Made by a program: the position numbers and the translations under genes
Shown: one piece after another, positions 46,074 to 57,645 of the stretch
Layout: the number at the start of each line of letters is the position of its first letter
How positions within the stretch are numbered: the stretch's first letter is position 1
Notes under the pieces: generated by a model
What the model was told of the DNA's origin: nothing
Seen by the model: only the letters and a program-made list of their open reading frames with translations
Databases searched by the model: none
Assembly: GCA_030674185.1 (NCBI GenBank)
Contig: JAPXFY010000023.1
Location: 15,708,686-15,772,685, forward strand
Origin: Monoplex corrugatus
Lineage: Eukaryota; Mollusca; Gastropoda; Littorinimorpha; Ranellidae
Direction of reading: 5' to 3'
DNA: 64,000 bases

Positions 46074-47292
46074 AGGATAAATTTCACTCCGACATGCTAT
46101 TTACCACACAAAGGAGGATAACTCTTTCAGTCATACACTCTATTTACCACACACACACACAGGAGGATAACTTTCAGTCCTACACTCTATTTACCACACA
46201 CAGGAGGATAACTTTCAGTCCCACACTCTATTTCCACACACAAGAGGATAACTCTTTCAGTCCACACTCTATTTACCACACACACAGGAGGATAACTCTT
46301 TCAGTCCTACACTCTATTTACCACACACAAGAGGATAACTCTTTCAGTCCTACACTCTACCACACACAGGAGGATAACTCTTTCAGTCCTACACTCTATT
46401 ACCACACACACGAGGATAACTCTTTCAGTCCTACACTACTACCACACACACGGATAACTCTTTCAGTCCTACACTCTATTTACCACACACGAGGATAACT
46501 CTTTCAGTCCTACACTCTATTTACCACACACACGAGGATAACTCTTTCAGTCCTACACTCTACCACACACAGGATAACTCTTTCAGTCCTACACTCTATT
46601 TACCACACACAGGAGGATAACTCTTTCAGTCCTACACTCTATTTACCACACACAGGAGGATAACTCTTTCAGTCCTACACTCTATTTACCACACACAGGA
46701 GGATAACTCTTTCAGTCCTACACTCTATTTACCACACACACAGGAGGATAACTCTTTCAGTCCTACACTCTATTTACCACACAAAGGAGGATAACTCTTT
46801 CAGTCCACACTCTATTTACCATACAGAGGAAGATAACTCTTTCTGTCCTACACTCTATTTACACACACAGGAGGGATAACTCTTTCAGTCCTACATTCTA
46901 TTTACCACACACAGGAGGATAACTCTTTCAGTCCTACTCTCTATTTACCACACACAGGAGGATAACTCTTTCAGTCCTACACTGTATTTATCACACACAA
47001 GAGGATAACTCTTTCAGTCCTACACTCTATTTACCACACACAAGAGGGTAAACTCTTTCAGTCCTACACTCTATTTACCACACACAGGAGGATAACTCTT
47101 TCAGTCCTACACTCTACCACACACAGGAGGATAACTCCTTCAGTCCTACACTCTATTTACCACACACAGGAGGATAACTCTTCAGTCCTACACTCTATTT
47201 ACCACACACAGGAGGATAACTCTTTCACTCGTACACTCTATTTACCACACACAGGAGAATAACTCTTTCAGTCCTACACTCTATTTACCAAC
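46074..47292. repeat. 43-bp minisatellite, about 28 copies, likely MITE-derived
   Basis: The unit is GGAGGATAACTCTTTCAGTC, CTACACTCTATTTACCACAC, ACA. It aligns with the MITE left arm TTAACCCTTTGACTCCCTCA, CCCTATCCACCA, most clearly in the unit at 45463-45495. Confidence 0.95.
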
Positions 47293-47770
47293 TTTCATCT
47301 GTTTAAAGAAAGTCGATGGTTTAGTCATTAATGTGCAGTGCAGAATTACCTGACTTGTCACTACATTTCAATATTAGTATTATTGGCACATTCCATCACA
47401 TATTTGGTGTAGGGGAGGGAGGTTCCTGCTGACAGCTACGTTTTCACCTTGAAAAGAGCGTAAATAACTGAATAACCCTCACAGTATTGACCAACGCGGG
47501 CGGGCCTGCCACAGATCAACAGAACATGTCATTACCAGCTGTGTTATCAGAGTCACAATTACTGGCTATCGTTCTCTATAATGCTATTTCCTCTTCCATT
47601 TCTGTTTTGGTACCTGCCACATTGGTAATAATGGGGCTGTCACCCACTGCTCACAAAACCTGACGACCTGAATGCAGATCTTTCTGACAGGGATCTGATA
47701 AATGGCTGTGATATATTGGCACACAAGTATTTAGAAATAAACATAACATCATACATAACAGAAGTCTGTG
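47293..47770. other. Non-repetitive stretch, no gene recognised
   Basis: Contains a GC-richer patch (ACGCGGGCGGGCCTGCC, 47494). No exon-like frame or element identified. Confidence 0.4.
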
Positions 47771-48368
47771 ATTACAGAATATAATCTATCATCAAACAGA
47801 CATCCTGTAAAACTAAAAGGTTATGATATACTGTCACCCACAAGTCTATTACCAAAGACTATAATTTATCATCAAGCAGACTTACTGTAAAAGGTTATGA
47901 TACTGTCATCGACAAGTCTATTATCAAAGGCTATAATTTATCATAATAATTTATCATCAAGCAGACTTACTGTAAAAGGTTATGATACTGTCATCGACAA
48001 GTCTATTATCAAAGGCTATAATTTATAATAATAATTTATCATCAAGCAGACTTACTGTAAAAGGTTTTGACACTGTCATAGACAAGTCTATCATCAAAGG
48101 CTATAATTTATCATAATAATTTATCATCAAGCAGACTTCCTGTAAAAGGTTTTGACACTGTCATAGACAAGTCTATCATCAAAGGCTATAATTTATAATA
48201 ATAATTTATCATCAAGCAGACTTACTGTAAAAGGTTTTGACACTGTCATAGACAAGTCTATCATCAAAGGCTATAATTTATCATAATAATTTATCATCAA
48301 GCAGACTTACTGTAAAAGGTTTTGACACTGTCATAGACAAGTCTATCATCAAAGGCTATAATTTATCA
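47771..48368. repeat. 84-86 bp tandem repeat, about seven copies
   Basis: The unit contains AGCAGACTTACTGTAAAAGG, TTTTGACACTGTCATAGACA, AGTCTATCATCAAAGGCTAT and AATTTATCATAATAATTTAT. Confidence 0.94.
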
Positions 48369-48700
48369 TACAGGCCTCCAAACACAAATCTATCATCATA
48401 CAGGCCTCCTAACACAAATCTATCATCATACAGGCCTCCTCCTGACACAAACGTATCATCATACAGGCCTTCTAACACAAATCTATCATCATACAGGCTT
48501 CCTAACACAAAATGTATCATCATACAGGCCTCCTAACACAAATCTATCATCATACAGTCCTCCTAACACAAATCTATCATCATACAGGCCTTGTAACACA
48601 AATCTATCATCATACAGGCCTCCTATCACAAATGTATCATCATACAGGCCTCTTATCATGAATTTACCACCATACAGGCCTCCAATGAAAGGTTCTGATA
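48369..48700. repeat. 30-bp minisatellite, about 11 copies
   Basis: The unit is CAGGCCTCCTAACACAAATC TATCATCATA. Its start shares the ACAAATCTATCATCA phrase with the preceding array. Confidence 0.94.
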
Positions 48701-48879
48701 TGTCACACACAAGTCTGTTATCAAAGGCTATAAAATCATATACATATCCGATAAAAGGCTATGACAGACTGTCACACACAAGTCTATTATCAAAGGCTAT
48801 AATCCATCATCAGAGGCCTCCTATAAAACAGTATGAAATACTATCGCACAAGTGTTCTAAACAGCTGTAAGCTTTTATC
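48701..48879. repeat. Diverged units linking the arrays at 47.8 and 50.2 kb
   Basis: Phrases such as GGCTATGACAGACTGTCACA and CACAAGTCTATTATCAAAGG join features of both neighbouring arrays. Confidence 0.65.
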
Positions 48880-49770
48880 CTCATCATCATAATTATTGTT
48901 TAAAGCCCAGCCAACTGCGCAGGCCTGATCAGGGCTATAATCATCTCAACACCTCTCTGAACCTGGAAAAGAAACTTAAAAAGAAAACTAGGTATACATA
49001 TTAATCAGACCTGCCAACCCTGACTTTTAAGTTGGAGTATTTGTCCAGGAAAAATGGAGTATTTTTGAAAATATTGGTGTATTCTGAGTGCGCAGCGCCG
49101 AAGGCGCAAGCTAACTAGGGGGGTCCGGGGGCATGCTCCCCCGGAAAATTTTTAAAGAATTGGTACAAATCTGTGCAATCTAGAGCATTCTGAGCCCAAA
49201 AATTCACTTTCTAATGGTACTTGATTTTTTTATCTTTAATTTTTTTTTCGTCGTATTTTTTATTAAGTCGGCGTATTGGTCGTATTTTGAGTAAACTGGC
49301 GTACTAAATACGCCAAAATCGTATGGGTTGGCAGGTCTGATTAATGCATTCACACACATAATCTACAGAACAGCCCCTGACACTGACCGCTCCATTCAAT
49401 TTATCACCAGGAGTTTAAAAAAATGAATATAGATATATAAACATAACTAAGACATAACTAAACATAAAATTTAAAAAATGGGCCTAAATTACCTACAATT
49501 GTTTCTGCACATCACAGTTCCTTAGAGTCAAAAATACACTTAATACATGTGCCCAATTATCAATCCTAACAGGCACTATGGAAGGCATTATGGAAAACAT
49601 ACAGGTGAATGGGCCAGTATGGCCATGGCAAGAAATGATAGGCAGAGACAACAGAAAGCAAAGGAGCAAGGCAGAAACAAAGACAGTGACAGAAATGAGG
49701 AAATTTCTGGCACAGAATGTCCAGAAAGTGGTGATACCATTTATACTGAACAGCCCCAGGCATACTGGTC
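48880..49770 (-). mobile_element. AAT-tailed retroelement family, copy C, split by a MITE
   Basis: 48895-49005 and 49340-49765 match copy B in order (AAAGCCCAGCCAACTGCGCA; ATTATCAATCCTAACAGGCA; GGAAATTTCTGGCACAGAAT). The insertion at 49006-49339 interrupts it. Inserted between satellite blocks. Confidence 0.8.
49006..49339. mobile_element. 334-bp MITE with 6-bp target duplication, nested
   Basis: Terminal repeats CAGACCTGCCAACCC and GGGTTGGCAGGTCTG; ATTAAT at 49000-49005 and 49340-49345. The uninterrupted order is confirmed by copy B of the host element (CACATCAATGCATTC). The interior GC hairpin GGGGGCATGCTCCCCCGG (49126) is shared with 20091-20471. Confidence 0.92.
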
Positions 49771-50230
49771 TACTAATAAGCTACACTGACACAAATCTTT
49801 ATGAAAAATACTGGTGATAAAAGATGGTGATATACTGTGACACAACTCACTATAATTAGTATAAATGGCCATGACAGATTCCTCTATATTGTTATACATA
49901 CAACTCCCATAAAAACCTGTCATGACTTATTGTTCTACAAATCTGCTATAAAAACATACCATACTGTACTGTTAAACAAGCCTCTAATGAAAACCTGTCA
50001 AGTCATGCTGTTACAATACAAGTCCCCAGCAAAAACCTGCCATGTTATCTGATGTCTCTTAAAAAAAACACCTAAATAACCTGCTTGGCAGACTGTTATG
50101 CAAGCTTCCTATAAAAACCCACCGTGTGTTATACTGTCACATGTCTCATATAAAAGGCTATGAATGATATACTGTACTGTATGTTTATGATTATGATAGT
50201 CATACAATTCTTCTTTCAAAGGTTCTTGTT
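49771..50230. repeat. Very diverged units of the flanking satellite family
   Basis: Recurring ACTGTNACA-CAAGTCTCC-TATAAAA-CCTG phrases at about 38-45 bp intervals, not homogenised. Confidence 0.6.
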
Positions 50231-51470
50231 CACTTGCGCATAAGACCACAATTTACTGTCACAAGTCTCCTAAACAGCTATGACTGACTGTCACAAGTCT
50301 CCTGAACAGCTATGACTGAGTGTCACAAGACTCCTAAACAGCTATGACTGACTGTCACAAGTCTCCTAAATAGCTATGACTGTCTGTCACAAGTCTCCTA
50401 AACAGCTATGACTGTCACAAGTCTCCTAAACAGCTATGACTGACTGTCACAAGTCTCCTAAACAGCTATGACTGACTGTCACAAGTCTCCTAAACAGCTA
50501 TGACTGACTGTCACAAGTCTCCTAAACAGCTATGACTGTGTCACAAGTCTCCTAAATAGCTATGACTGACTGTCACAAGTCTCCTAAACAGATATGACTG
50601 ACTGTCACAAGTCTCCTAAACAGCTATGACTGACTGTCACAAGTCTCCTGAACAGCTATGACTGACTGTCACAAGTCTCCTAAACAGCTATGACTGTCTG
50701 TCACAAGTCTCCTGAACAGCTATGACTGACTGTCACAAGTCTCCTAAACAGCTATGACTGACTGTCACAAGTCTCCTAAACAGCTATGATGGTCACAAGT
50801 CTCCTAAACAGCTATGATGGTCACAAGTCTCCTAAACAGCTGTGATGGTCACAAGTCTCCTAAACAGCTATGATGGTCACAAGTCTCCTAAACAGCTATG
50901 ACTGTCACAAGTCTCCTAAACAGCTATGACTGACTGTCACAAGTCTCCTAAACAGCTATGACTGACTGTCACAAGTCTCCTAAACAGCTATGACTGACTG
51001 TCACAAGTCTCCTAAACAGCTATGACTGACTGTCACAAGTCTCCTAAACAGCTATGTGACGTGACTGTCACAAGTCTCCTAAACAGCTATGACTGACTGT
51101 CACAAGTCTCCTAAACAGCTATGACTGTCACAAGTCTCCTAAACAGCTATGACTGTCACAAGTCTCCTAAACAGCTATGACTGACTGTCACAAGTCTCCT
51201 AAACAGCTATGACTGTCACAAGTCTCCTAAACAGCTATGACTGACTGTCACAAGTCTCACTATAACAGTCTCTAATGATGACTGTCACAAGTCTCCTAAA
51301 CAGCTATGACTGACTGTCACAAGTCTCCTAAACAGCTATGACTGTCACAAGTCTCCTAAACAGCTATGACTGACTGTCACAAGTCTCCTAAACAGCTATG
51401 ACTGTCACAAGTCTCCTTAAGAACTTTGACTGACTATCACAAGTCTCCTTAAGACTTACAAAGTTATGAT
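50231..51470. repeat. 28/32-bp minisatellite, about 40 copies
   Basis: The unit is ACAAGTCTCCTAAACAGCTA TGACTGACTGTC, with a 28-bp form lacking one ACTG. It looks periodic, but there are no unique spacers. Confidence 0.97.
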
Positions 51471-51741
51471 ATATTGTTAATATTGTAAAACAAACATCGT
51501 TTCCTTGGCCTGCACAGGAAGGATAGAAAAAGTATTACCTTCCAAGTTCTGAACAGGGACAGATCCCTACTCAGAGCTGGGTGGTGGACTGGATGGCACA
51601 AACATGAAATATTTCCAACATCAAACTCGAACTTTTGCATTCAGATTGGAAGGCCGGAGCTGCACTTCTACACTAACCAGACATAATCAAAGTATATAAT
51701 ACATTCATTAAACTGTCACCTAAGTGTCTTATGTTGTCGCA
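51471..51741. other. No recognisable feature
   Basis: Mixed sequence between the array and the LINE tail. Confidence 0.35.
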
Positions 51742-51943
51742 TTGTAATATATAATTGTATATAATATGCTCTCTGTAATTTTCCATTGCTTTTATTCTTT
51801 CTCCCCATTTACACCTGCGTCGGTGTGTTGTGTGTGTGCGCGGCGCGTCGTGCGTGCGTGCGTGCCTGCTTTTAGCGCTTAGATTTGATTTTATCAAGAT
51901 TTTGCGCTATATAAATAAAATATTGTATTGTATTGTATTGTTA
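51742..51943 (+). mobile_element. CR1/L2/Rex1-type LINE, 3' UTR only
   Basis: Matches 61456-61720: ATATAATTGTATATAATATG, TTTTCCATTGCTTTTATTCT, a degenerate GT/GC tract (51815-51865), GCGCTTAGATTTGATTTTAT, TTTTGCGCTATATAAATA and a (TATTG)n tail. Strongly 5'-truncated. Confidence 0.85.
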
Positions 51944-52149
51944 TAAAAGCCCAGTGCATATTGACATGATAGCTGCAAAGATGAATCATTCTATCACAGC
52001 TGATAATAAAGCCACCAACGCCCCATTAAAACAATAAAGGTTGTATAGATCTCCACGCATATTATTCGTCATGGCGTTATCTAAATACAGCAATACTGCA
52101 TGGGCTGTGATGAAATAAGCAATTTATGGTCTCTTTGTTTTTGTGGCTT
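51944..52149. other. No recognisable feature
   Basis: Short AGCCCAGTGCATATTGACAT phrase may be a decayed AAT-tailed element start. Confidence 0.3.
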
Positions 52150-52272
52150 GCAAAGTTGCATGCATGGTGTGTGTGTGGGTTGAGTATCTGTGTGGTTATG
52201 TGGGTGTGGAGTTGGGTGTGTGCATTTGGTGTGTGTTGTGTGTGTGTGTGTGTGTGTAGTTGGGTGTGTGCA

Positions 52273-52335
<63 letters not shown>

Positions 52336-52378
52336 TGTGTGTGTGTGTGTGTGTGCATGCGAGTGTGTGTGTGCGTGT
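52150..52378. repeat. (GT)n microsatellite
   Basis: GT tract with a duplicated AGTTGGGTGTGTGCATTTG phrase (52210, 52258). Confidence 0.95.
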
Positions 52379-52443
52379 TATATACCATCCCATCTTGGGC
52401 ACCATTTCAGTGGCACTGATCCCATGCTACTCATTCCAGCTTC

Positions 52444-52639
52444 TTAACCCTTTGACTCCCTCCCGCACCCTGTCCACCAGCATCCTGCATTGTCAACCGT
52501 GCAAGCAAAGCAAAAACTTAACCCTTTGATTCCCTCACCCTATTCACCAGCTTCCTGCAGGAACTGGTGAATAGGGTGAGGGAATCAAAGGGTTAAGTTT
52601 TTGTAGTTGGTAGATAGGGTGCAGGATATAAAGGGTTAA
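52444..52639. mobile_element. TTAA MITE, near full length
   Basis: TTAA at 52444-52447 and 52636-52639; terminus CCCTTTGACTCCCTCCCGC; hairpin CTTCCTGCAGGAACTGGTG (52550). Confidence 0.9.
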
Positions 52640-52977
52640 CATTAAGTTCAGTCCAAGGAACCAGTGCCAGGAAGCCTACAGGAGCCAGTAACGGGAAGCC
52701 ACGTACCGTTACAGTCACCGTCACAGGAAACAATACTGCTAATGATCACTTGTTGGGTCACAATGCCTGTCCTGATTCACCTAACAAAGGAAACTGCTGA
52801 CTAAGCCCCTATTAATAATGACAGTAAGCCTTTATTTAATTGTGCAGCTAGACCCAATGAGAGAAACTCCCATCCTTCACTGGTAAGGAGGCCTCACTAG
52901 AGCTCCCATGAACTACTGACCCCAAATATTCCATCACTACACTGTGTGGCATGAGAGCTTGGACTGAGAGCATGAAT
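52640..52977. other. Non-repetitive, no gene recognised
   Basis: Nothing beyond a short CAGGAAGCC / GGGAAGCC duplication near 52670-52700. Confidence 0.4.
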
Positions 52978-53150
52978 GAGTATGCATGGGCGAGCATGTA
53001 TGCAGATGGTCATGTCCATCTATCCTCAGTATGAAGTCTAATATAGTATATATGTGCGTGCTAGTACGCTTGCTTGCGAGAGCATGAGAATGTATTCATG
53101 TATGTGTGATTTTATGCACAAGCACTTTTGCATATATATATTACATAATG
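52978..53150 (+). repeat. Direct repeat, copy 1 of 2 (with 53742-53912)
   Basis: Shared phrases include GCTAGTACGCTTGCTTG, GAGCATGAGAATGTATTCAT and TTTATGCACAAGCACTT, in the same order over about 170 bp, separated by about 764 bp. Confidence 0.85.
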
Positions 53151-53210
53151 TAGCCTACGTAAAATATTCTGATGTGTTTGTGTAGCATATTGTAGTCAGT
53201 GACTAAAGTC

Positions 53211-53375
53211 CCCTTGAGGAAGGCGGGTGTACTGCCGAAAATTTGGGAAATTTTTACATCGATTTGTTGCCTTTTCTGTGCACATGCTGCTTCAATTTTA
53301 TATATTATATATATTATATATATTTATTATATATATATATATTATATATATTATGTATGTATTATTATTATATAT
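53211..53375. repeat. Hairpin-like element end followed by (AT)n
   Basis: CTTGAGGAAGGCGGGTGTAC then TGCCGAAAATTTGGG is similar in form to CTTGACAAAGGCCAGTTGAC-CGAAAATTTGC of the element at 17638. An (AT)n tract lies at 53296-53375. Confidence 0.45.
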
Positions 53376-53741
53376 AGCACACATGAAACGATTTATTCTT
53401 TATATCAATCCTCATGCTCTCTCTCACTCTTAAGTATTTACCCACATAATGTAGTGATGGATGACAAACTATAAAATACGTTTGTGAACACGATCTTGAC
53501 GTTACTGATATGGTAACTCTGAATTCAAGTTACAACATCTGATTTGTAGTTTGTGGACTCAAACCATCTGCACTTTCATGAAATTCACTCTCAAACTGTG
53601 AGGCTTCAATCTCCCTTCTGAAAGAGACAGACATACTGAATCCCACAGAAGGATGTGCATGTGTGCACACTTGTCTCTGTGTGTGTGGTGCATGTGGTGT
53701 GCGTCTGGGTGTGCATGTGCATGTGTGTCACAGAGTGTGCG

Positions 53742-53912
53742 TTGGTGAGTATGTATACACATGGCCATGTCCTTCTATCCTCAGTATAAAATCTAATATA
53801 TCATATATGTATGTATGTATCTGCTAGTACGCTTGCTTGTGAGAGCATGAGAATGTATTCATGTATGTGTGTGTTTATGCACAAGCACTTCTGCATATAT
53901 ATATGATAACAT
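53742..53912 (+). repeat. Direct repeat, copy 2 of 2
   Basis: See 52978-53150. The intervening 590 bp holds no recognised gene. Confidence 0.85.
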
Positions 53913-54030
53913 ATGTATGTACGAATGTTCACCCACACCTGTGGCACCTTATGCAATGGCAAGTGTTTGTGCACACAACACAAGGTATCTATTACAGGTA
54001 TCAATTCCACTACTTCTGTATGTGTATTCA

Positions 54031-54225
54031 AATTAGGAGAAAGACTGAAATTTCTGCGCTCTCTCAGCTAGAATTTCAGTCTTTTCTCCTATTTGTATCT
54101 GGTTTGTTGTTTGTGATCTTCGCTGACAAGGCATTGGGCCCAAATATTTGCACCTGTCTTGTCTTGTTGTATCAAATATGCGTTCTTATTCTTTTTTCGT
54201 GTTCTTTCTGGTTCCTGTTTACAAT
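54031..54225 (+). mobile_element. Dispersed element end with 23-bp hairpin
   Basis: 54031-54053 and 54071-54094 are inverted repeats (AGGAGAAAGACTGAAATT) around a 17-bp loop. 54071-54225 matches the element at 17638-17810 on the minus strand, including CCTGTCTTGTCTTGTTGTAT. Confidence 0.6.
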
Positions 54226-54284
54226 CGGAAAGCTGCGACTTGATCCTCCCTTGTTACTTCTCACCTGGTTGCTACAGGTTAGAG

Positions 54285-54430
54285 ATATTTCCAATCTCCC
54301 AGGCCAACAGGTATGCACACCTTTAGTGCCTAAATCCCCTTCATGTGTGTGTAAGCACACAAAATATCAAATATACACACTGAAGATCCTGTAAGTCATA
54401 TCAGTGTCCCATGACTTATGGAACATGGAA
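54285..54430 (+). mobile_element. SINE body fragment
   Basis: Aligns with the body of the SINE at 34078: AATCTCCCAGGCCAACAGG and GAAGATCCTGTAAGTCATAT. The tRNA head is missing. Confidence 0.6.
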
Positions 54431-54584
54431 ACACCTAACATGCCCACTCACTGAAGCCAGAATCGAGTACACACATTGTGCAGCTATGTATCGTCTGCAC
54501 ATAGTCAGGGTGTGGGCAAAACATGCAGATGCTCAGCCATAAAAACTTCAAACACTTCCAAAAAAGAAAACAAATCTCACCATT

Positions 54585-55205
54585 TCTACCCACGTACTCC
54601 ATCATGCACACAATATATATATATCAGCAACACCACTTCCATTCACATACTCTATGTACAAAATATATATCAACAACACCACTTCCATTTACATATTCTG
54701 TCACACACAAAACTAATTATGTATCTGCTTTGATGTATCAATTTTACCATTTGTATTCATATATTCCATTCCACACAAAGTATCAATACTACCATTTGTG
54801 GTCATGTATTCCATCCCAAATAAAGATCAATACTACCATTTCCAATCATGTATTCCATCCCATATAAAGATCAATACTACCATTTCCAAACATTATTCCA
54901 TTCCATATAAAGGTCAATACTACCATTTCCATTCATGTATTCCCTCCCACACAAAGTATCAATACTACCATTTCCAATTATGTATTCCATCTCACACAAA
55001 GAATCAATACTACCATTTCCAATCATGTATTCCCTCCCACACAAAGTATCAACACTACCATTTCCAATCATGTATTCCCTCCCACACAAAGTATCAACAC
55101 TACCATTTCCAATCATGTATTCCATCCTATTCAAAGTATGTCAATACCATCATTTGTATTCATGTATTCCGCCACACGCGATATATATCAATACCAGTAA
55201 TTCCA
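54585..55205. repeat. 45-bp minisatellite, about 13 copies
   Basis: The unit is ATCAATACTACCATTTCCAA, TCATGTATTCCATCCCACAC, AAAGT. Early units (54585-54720) are diverged and use ACAACACCACTTCCATT. Confidence 0.94.
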
Positions 55206-55312
55206 TTCATGTATTCCGACATTCACCGACATTCCCAATTCCCTGCTTCATCAGGTCTGGAAGAGACCGAGTGTTGACGTCACTCGGACAGTAAGGTAAT
55301 CACTACATAGTG

Positions 55313-57195
55313 GGTGGAGGGGTGTGTGCAGGGTGGAGGGGGTGTGTACAGGGTGGAGGGGTGTGTACAGGGTGGAGGGTGTGTGTGCAGGATGGAGGGG
55401 TGTGTGCAGGGTGGAGGGCAGTGTACAGGGTGGAGGGGTGTGTGCAGGGTGGAGGGTAGTGTGCAGGGTGGAGGGTAGTGTGCAGGGTGGAGGGTAGTGT
55501 GCAGGTGGAGGGGTGTGTACAGGGTGGAGGGCAGTGCACAGGGTGGAGGGGAGTGTGCAGGGTGGAGGGTAGTGTGCAGGGTGGAGGGCAGTGTACAGGG
55601 TGGAGGTGTGTGTGCAGGGTGGAGGGTATTGTGCAGGGTGGAGGGTAGTGTGCAGGGTGGAGGGGTATGTGCAGGGTGGAGGGGTGTGTGCAGGGTGGAG
55701 GGCAGTGTACAGGGTGGAGGGGTGTGTACAGGGTGGAGGGTGTGTACAGGGTGGAGGGAGTGTGCAGGGTGGAGGGGAGTGTACAGAGTGGAGGGGAGTG
55801 TACAAGGTGGAGGGGTGTGTACAGGGTGGAGGGGTGTGTACAGGATGAGGGCAGTGCACAGGGTGGAGGGGAGTGTACAGGGTGGAGGGGTGTGTACAGG
55901 GTGGAGAGGTGTGTGCAGGGTGGAGGGGATGTAGGGTGCAGGGTGCAGGGCAGTGTACAGGGTGCAGGGCAGTGTACAGGGTGGAGGGCAGTGTACAGGG
56001 TAGAGGGGAGTGTACAGGGTGGAGGGCAGTGTACAGGGTGGAGGGCAGTGTGCAGGGTGGAGGAGTGTGTACAGGGTGGAGGGCAGTGTGCAGGGTGGAG
56101 GAGTGTGTACAGGGTGGAGGGGAGTGTACAGGGTGAAGGGGAGTGTGCAGGGTGGAGGGGAGTATACAGGGTGGAGGGGAGTGTACAGGGTGGAGGGGAG
56201 TATACAGGGTGAAGGGGGTGTGCAGGTGGAGGGGAGTGTGCAGGTGGAGGGGAGTGTACAGTGGCAGGGAGTGTGCAGGGTGGAGGGGAGTGTGCAGGGT
56301 GGAGGAAGTGTGCAGGGTGGAGGGAGTGTGCAGGGTGGAGGGGAGTGTGCAGGGTGGAGGGGAGTGTGCAGGGTGGAGGGGAGTGTGCAGGGTGGAGGGG
56401 AGTGTACAGGGTGGAGGGGAGTGTGCAGGGTGAAGGGGATGTGAGGTGGCAGGGGTAGGGAGGGGAGTGTACAGGGTGGAGGGGAGTGTGCAGGGTGGAG
56501 GGGAGTGTACAGGGTGGAGGGGAGTGTCAGGTGGAGGGGCAGTGTGGAGGGTGGAGGGGAGTGTAAGGGTGAGGGGGTGTGCAGGTGGAGGGAGTGTGCA
56601 GGGAGGGGAGTGTGCAGGGTGGAGGGCAGTGTGCAGGGTAGGGGTAGTGTGCTGGGTGGAGGGGAGTGTGCAGGGTGGAGGGAGTGTCAGGGGATGAGTG
56701 GGGAGGTGTACAGGTGGAGGGAGTGTACAGGTGGAGGGGAGTGTACAGTGGAGGGAGTGTACAGGGTGGAGTGGAGTGTACAGGGTGGAGGGGAGTGTAG
56801 AGTGGAGGGAGTGTACAGGTGGAGGGAGTGTACAGGGAGGGAGGTACGGTGGAGGGGAGTGTCAGATGGAGGGGAGTGTGCAGGTGGAGGGGAGTGTCAG
56901 GTGGAGGGGAGTGTCAAGTGGAGGGGAGTGTACAGAGTGGAGGGGAGTGTACAGGGTGGAGGGAGTGTACAGAGGGGGGTACAGGGTGGAGGGGAGTGTC
57001 AGGTTGAGGGGAGTGTACAGTGGAGGGATGTACAGATGGAGGGGAGTGTACAGGTGGAAGGGAGTGTACAGGTGGAGGGGAGTGTACAGGGAGGGGAGGG
57101 TACAGTGGAGGGAGTGTACAGAATGGAGGGAGTGTCAGGGTGGAGGGGAGTACAGGGTGGAGGGGAGTGTGCAGGTGAGGGGAGTGTGCAGGTGA
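55313..57195. repeat. 20-bp G-rich minisatellite, about 95 copies
   Basis: The unit is GGGGAGTGTGCAGGGTGGAG with TGTACAGG, GTGCAGG and deletion variants (18-22 bp). Units become shorter and more irregular after 56500. Frames up to 246 codons on the plus strand are repeat products. Confidence 0.97.
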
Positions 57196-57486
57196 GGGAG
57201 CAGAGACTCCAGATCGATGGAACCATGTTCAATTATCGCAGTTAGTCAGAGCTCACAGACCCATTGATTTTCTTCTGCCTCTATGATTAATTGATTTTAT
57301 CTCCTGCCGCCCCCCCCCCCCCCACCCTTTCCCTCATCTATCCCCTTCTATCCTCAGTGTTCACCCCACCTACCTGACATACATGATACAATACACACGC
57401 CGCCTTGACAGACACACATGATTATGCTGTCTCCAAAACATAAAAACACACACAGTTAAACAATATGAACACAGACAGGCAGTTAT
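57196..57486. other. No gene; C run
   Basis: C run at 57309-57321. Otherwise unremarkable. Confidence 0.4.
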
Positions 57487-57645
57487 GAACGAACACACAC
57501 ACACGCATGCACGCACGCACGCACCCGTCTAATATCACTCATAGTGAACAGACGTTAATTAAAGACGAACGAACACACACACACACACACACACACACAA
57601 CACACACACACACACACGCACACAACACGCACACACACACACATC
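57487..57645. repeat. (CA)n microsatellite with LINE 3'-tail copy
   Basis: CA/CGCA tracts flank 57530-57573, which reads TCTAATATCACTCATAGTGA-ACAGACGTTAATTAAAGACG: the RNase H LINE tail. Confidence 0.88.

Noticed and set aside
49547..49817. Two overlapping 80-codon frames rich in Lys, Arg and Gln
   Set aside because: They lie within the AAT-tailed element; the corresponding part of copy B has stops, so no conserved protein.
50231..51470. Regular 28-32 bp repeats resembling a CRISPR array
   Set aside because: The whole unit repeats with no unique spacers, in an animal-type genome; it is a minisatellite.
55497..57245. Glycine/valine-rich frames up to 246 codons
   Set aside because: Translation of the 20-bp G-rich array in all phases; no start context or domain.
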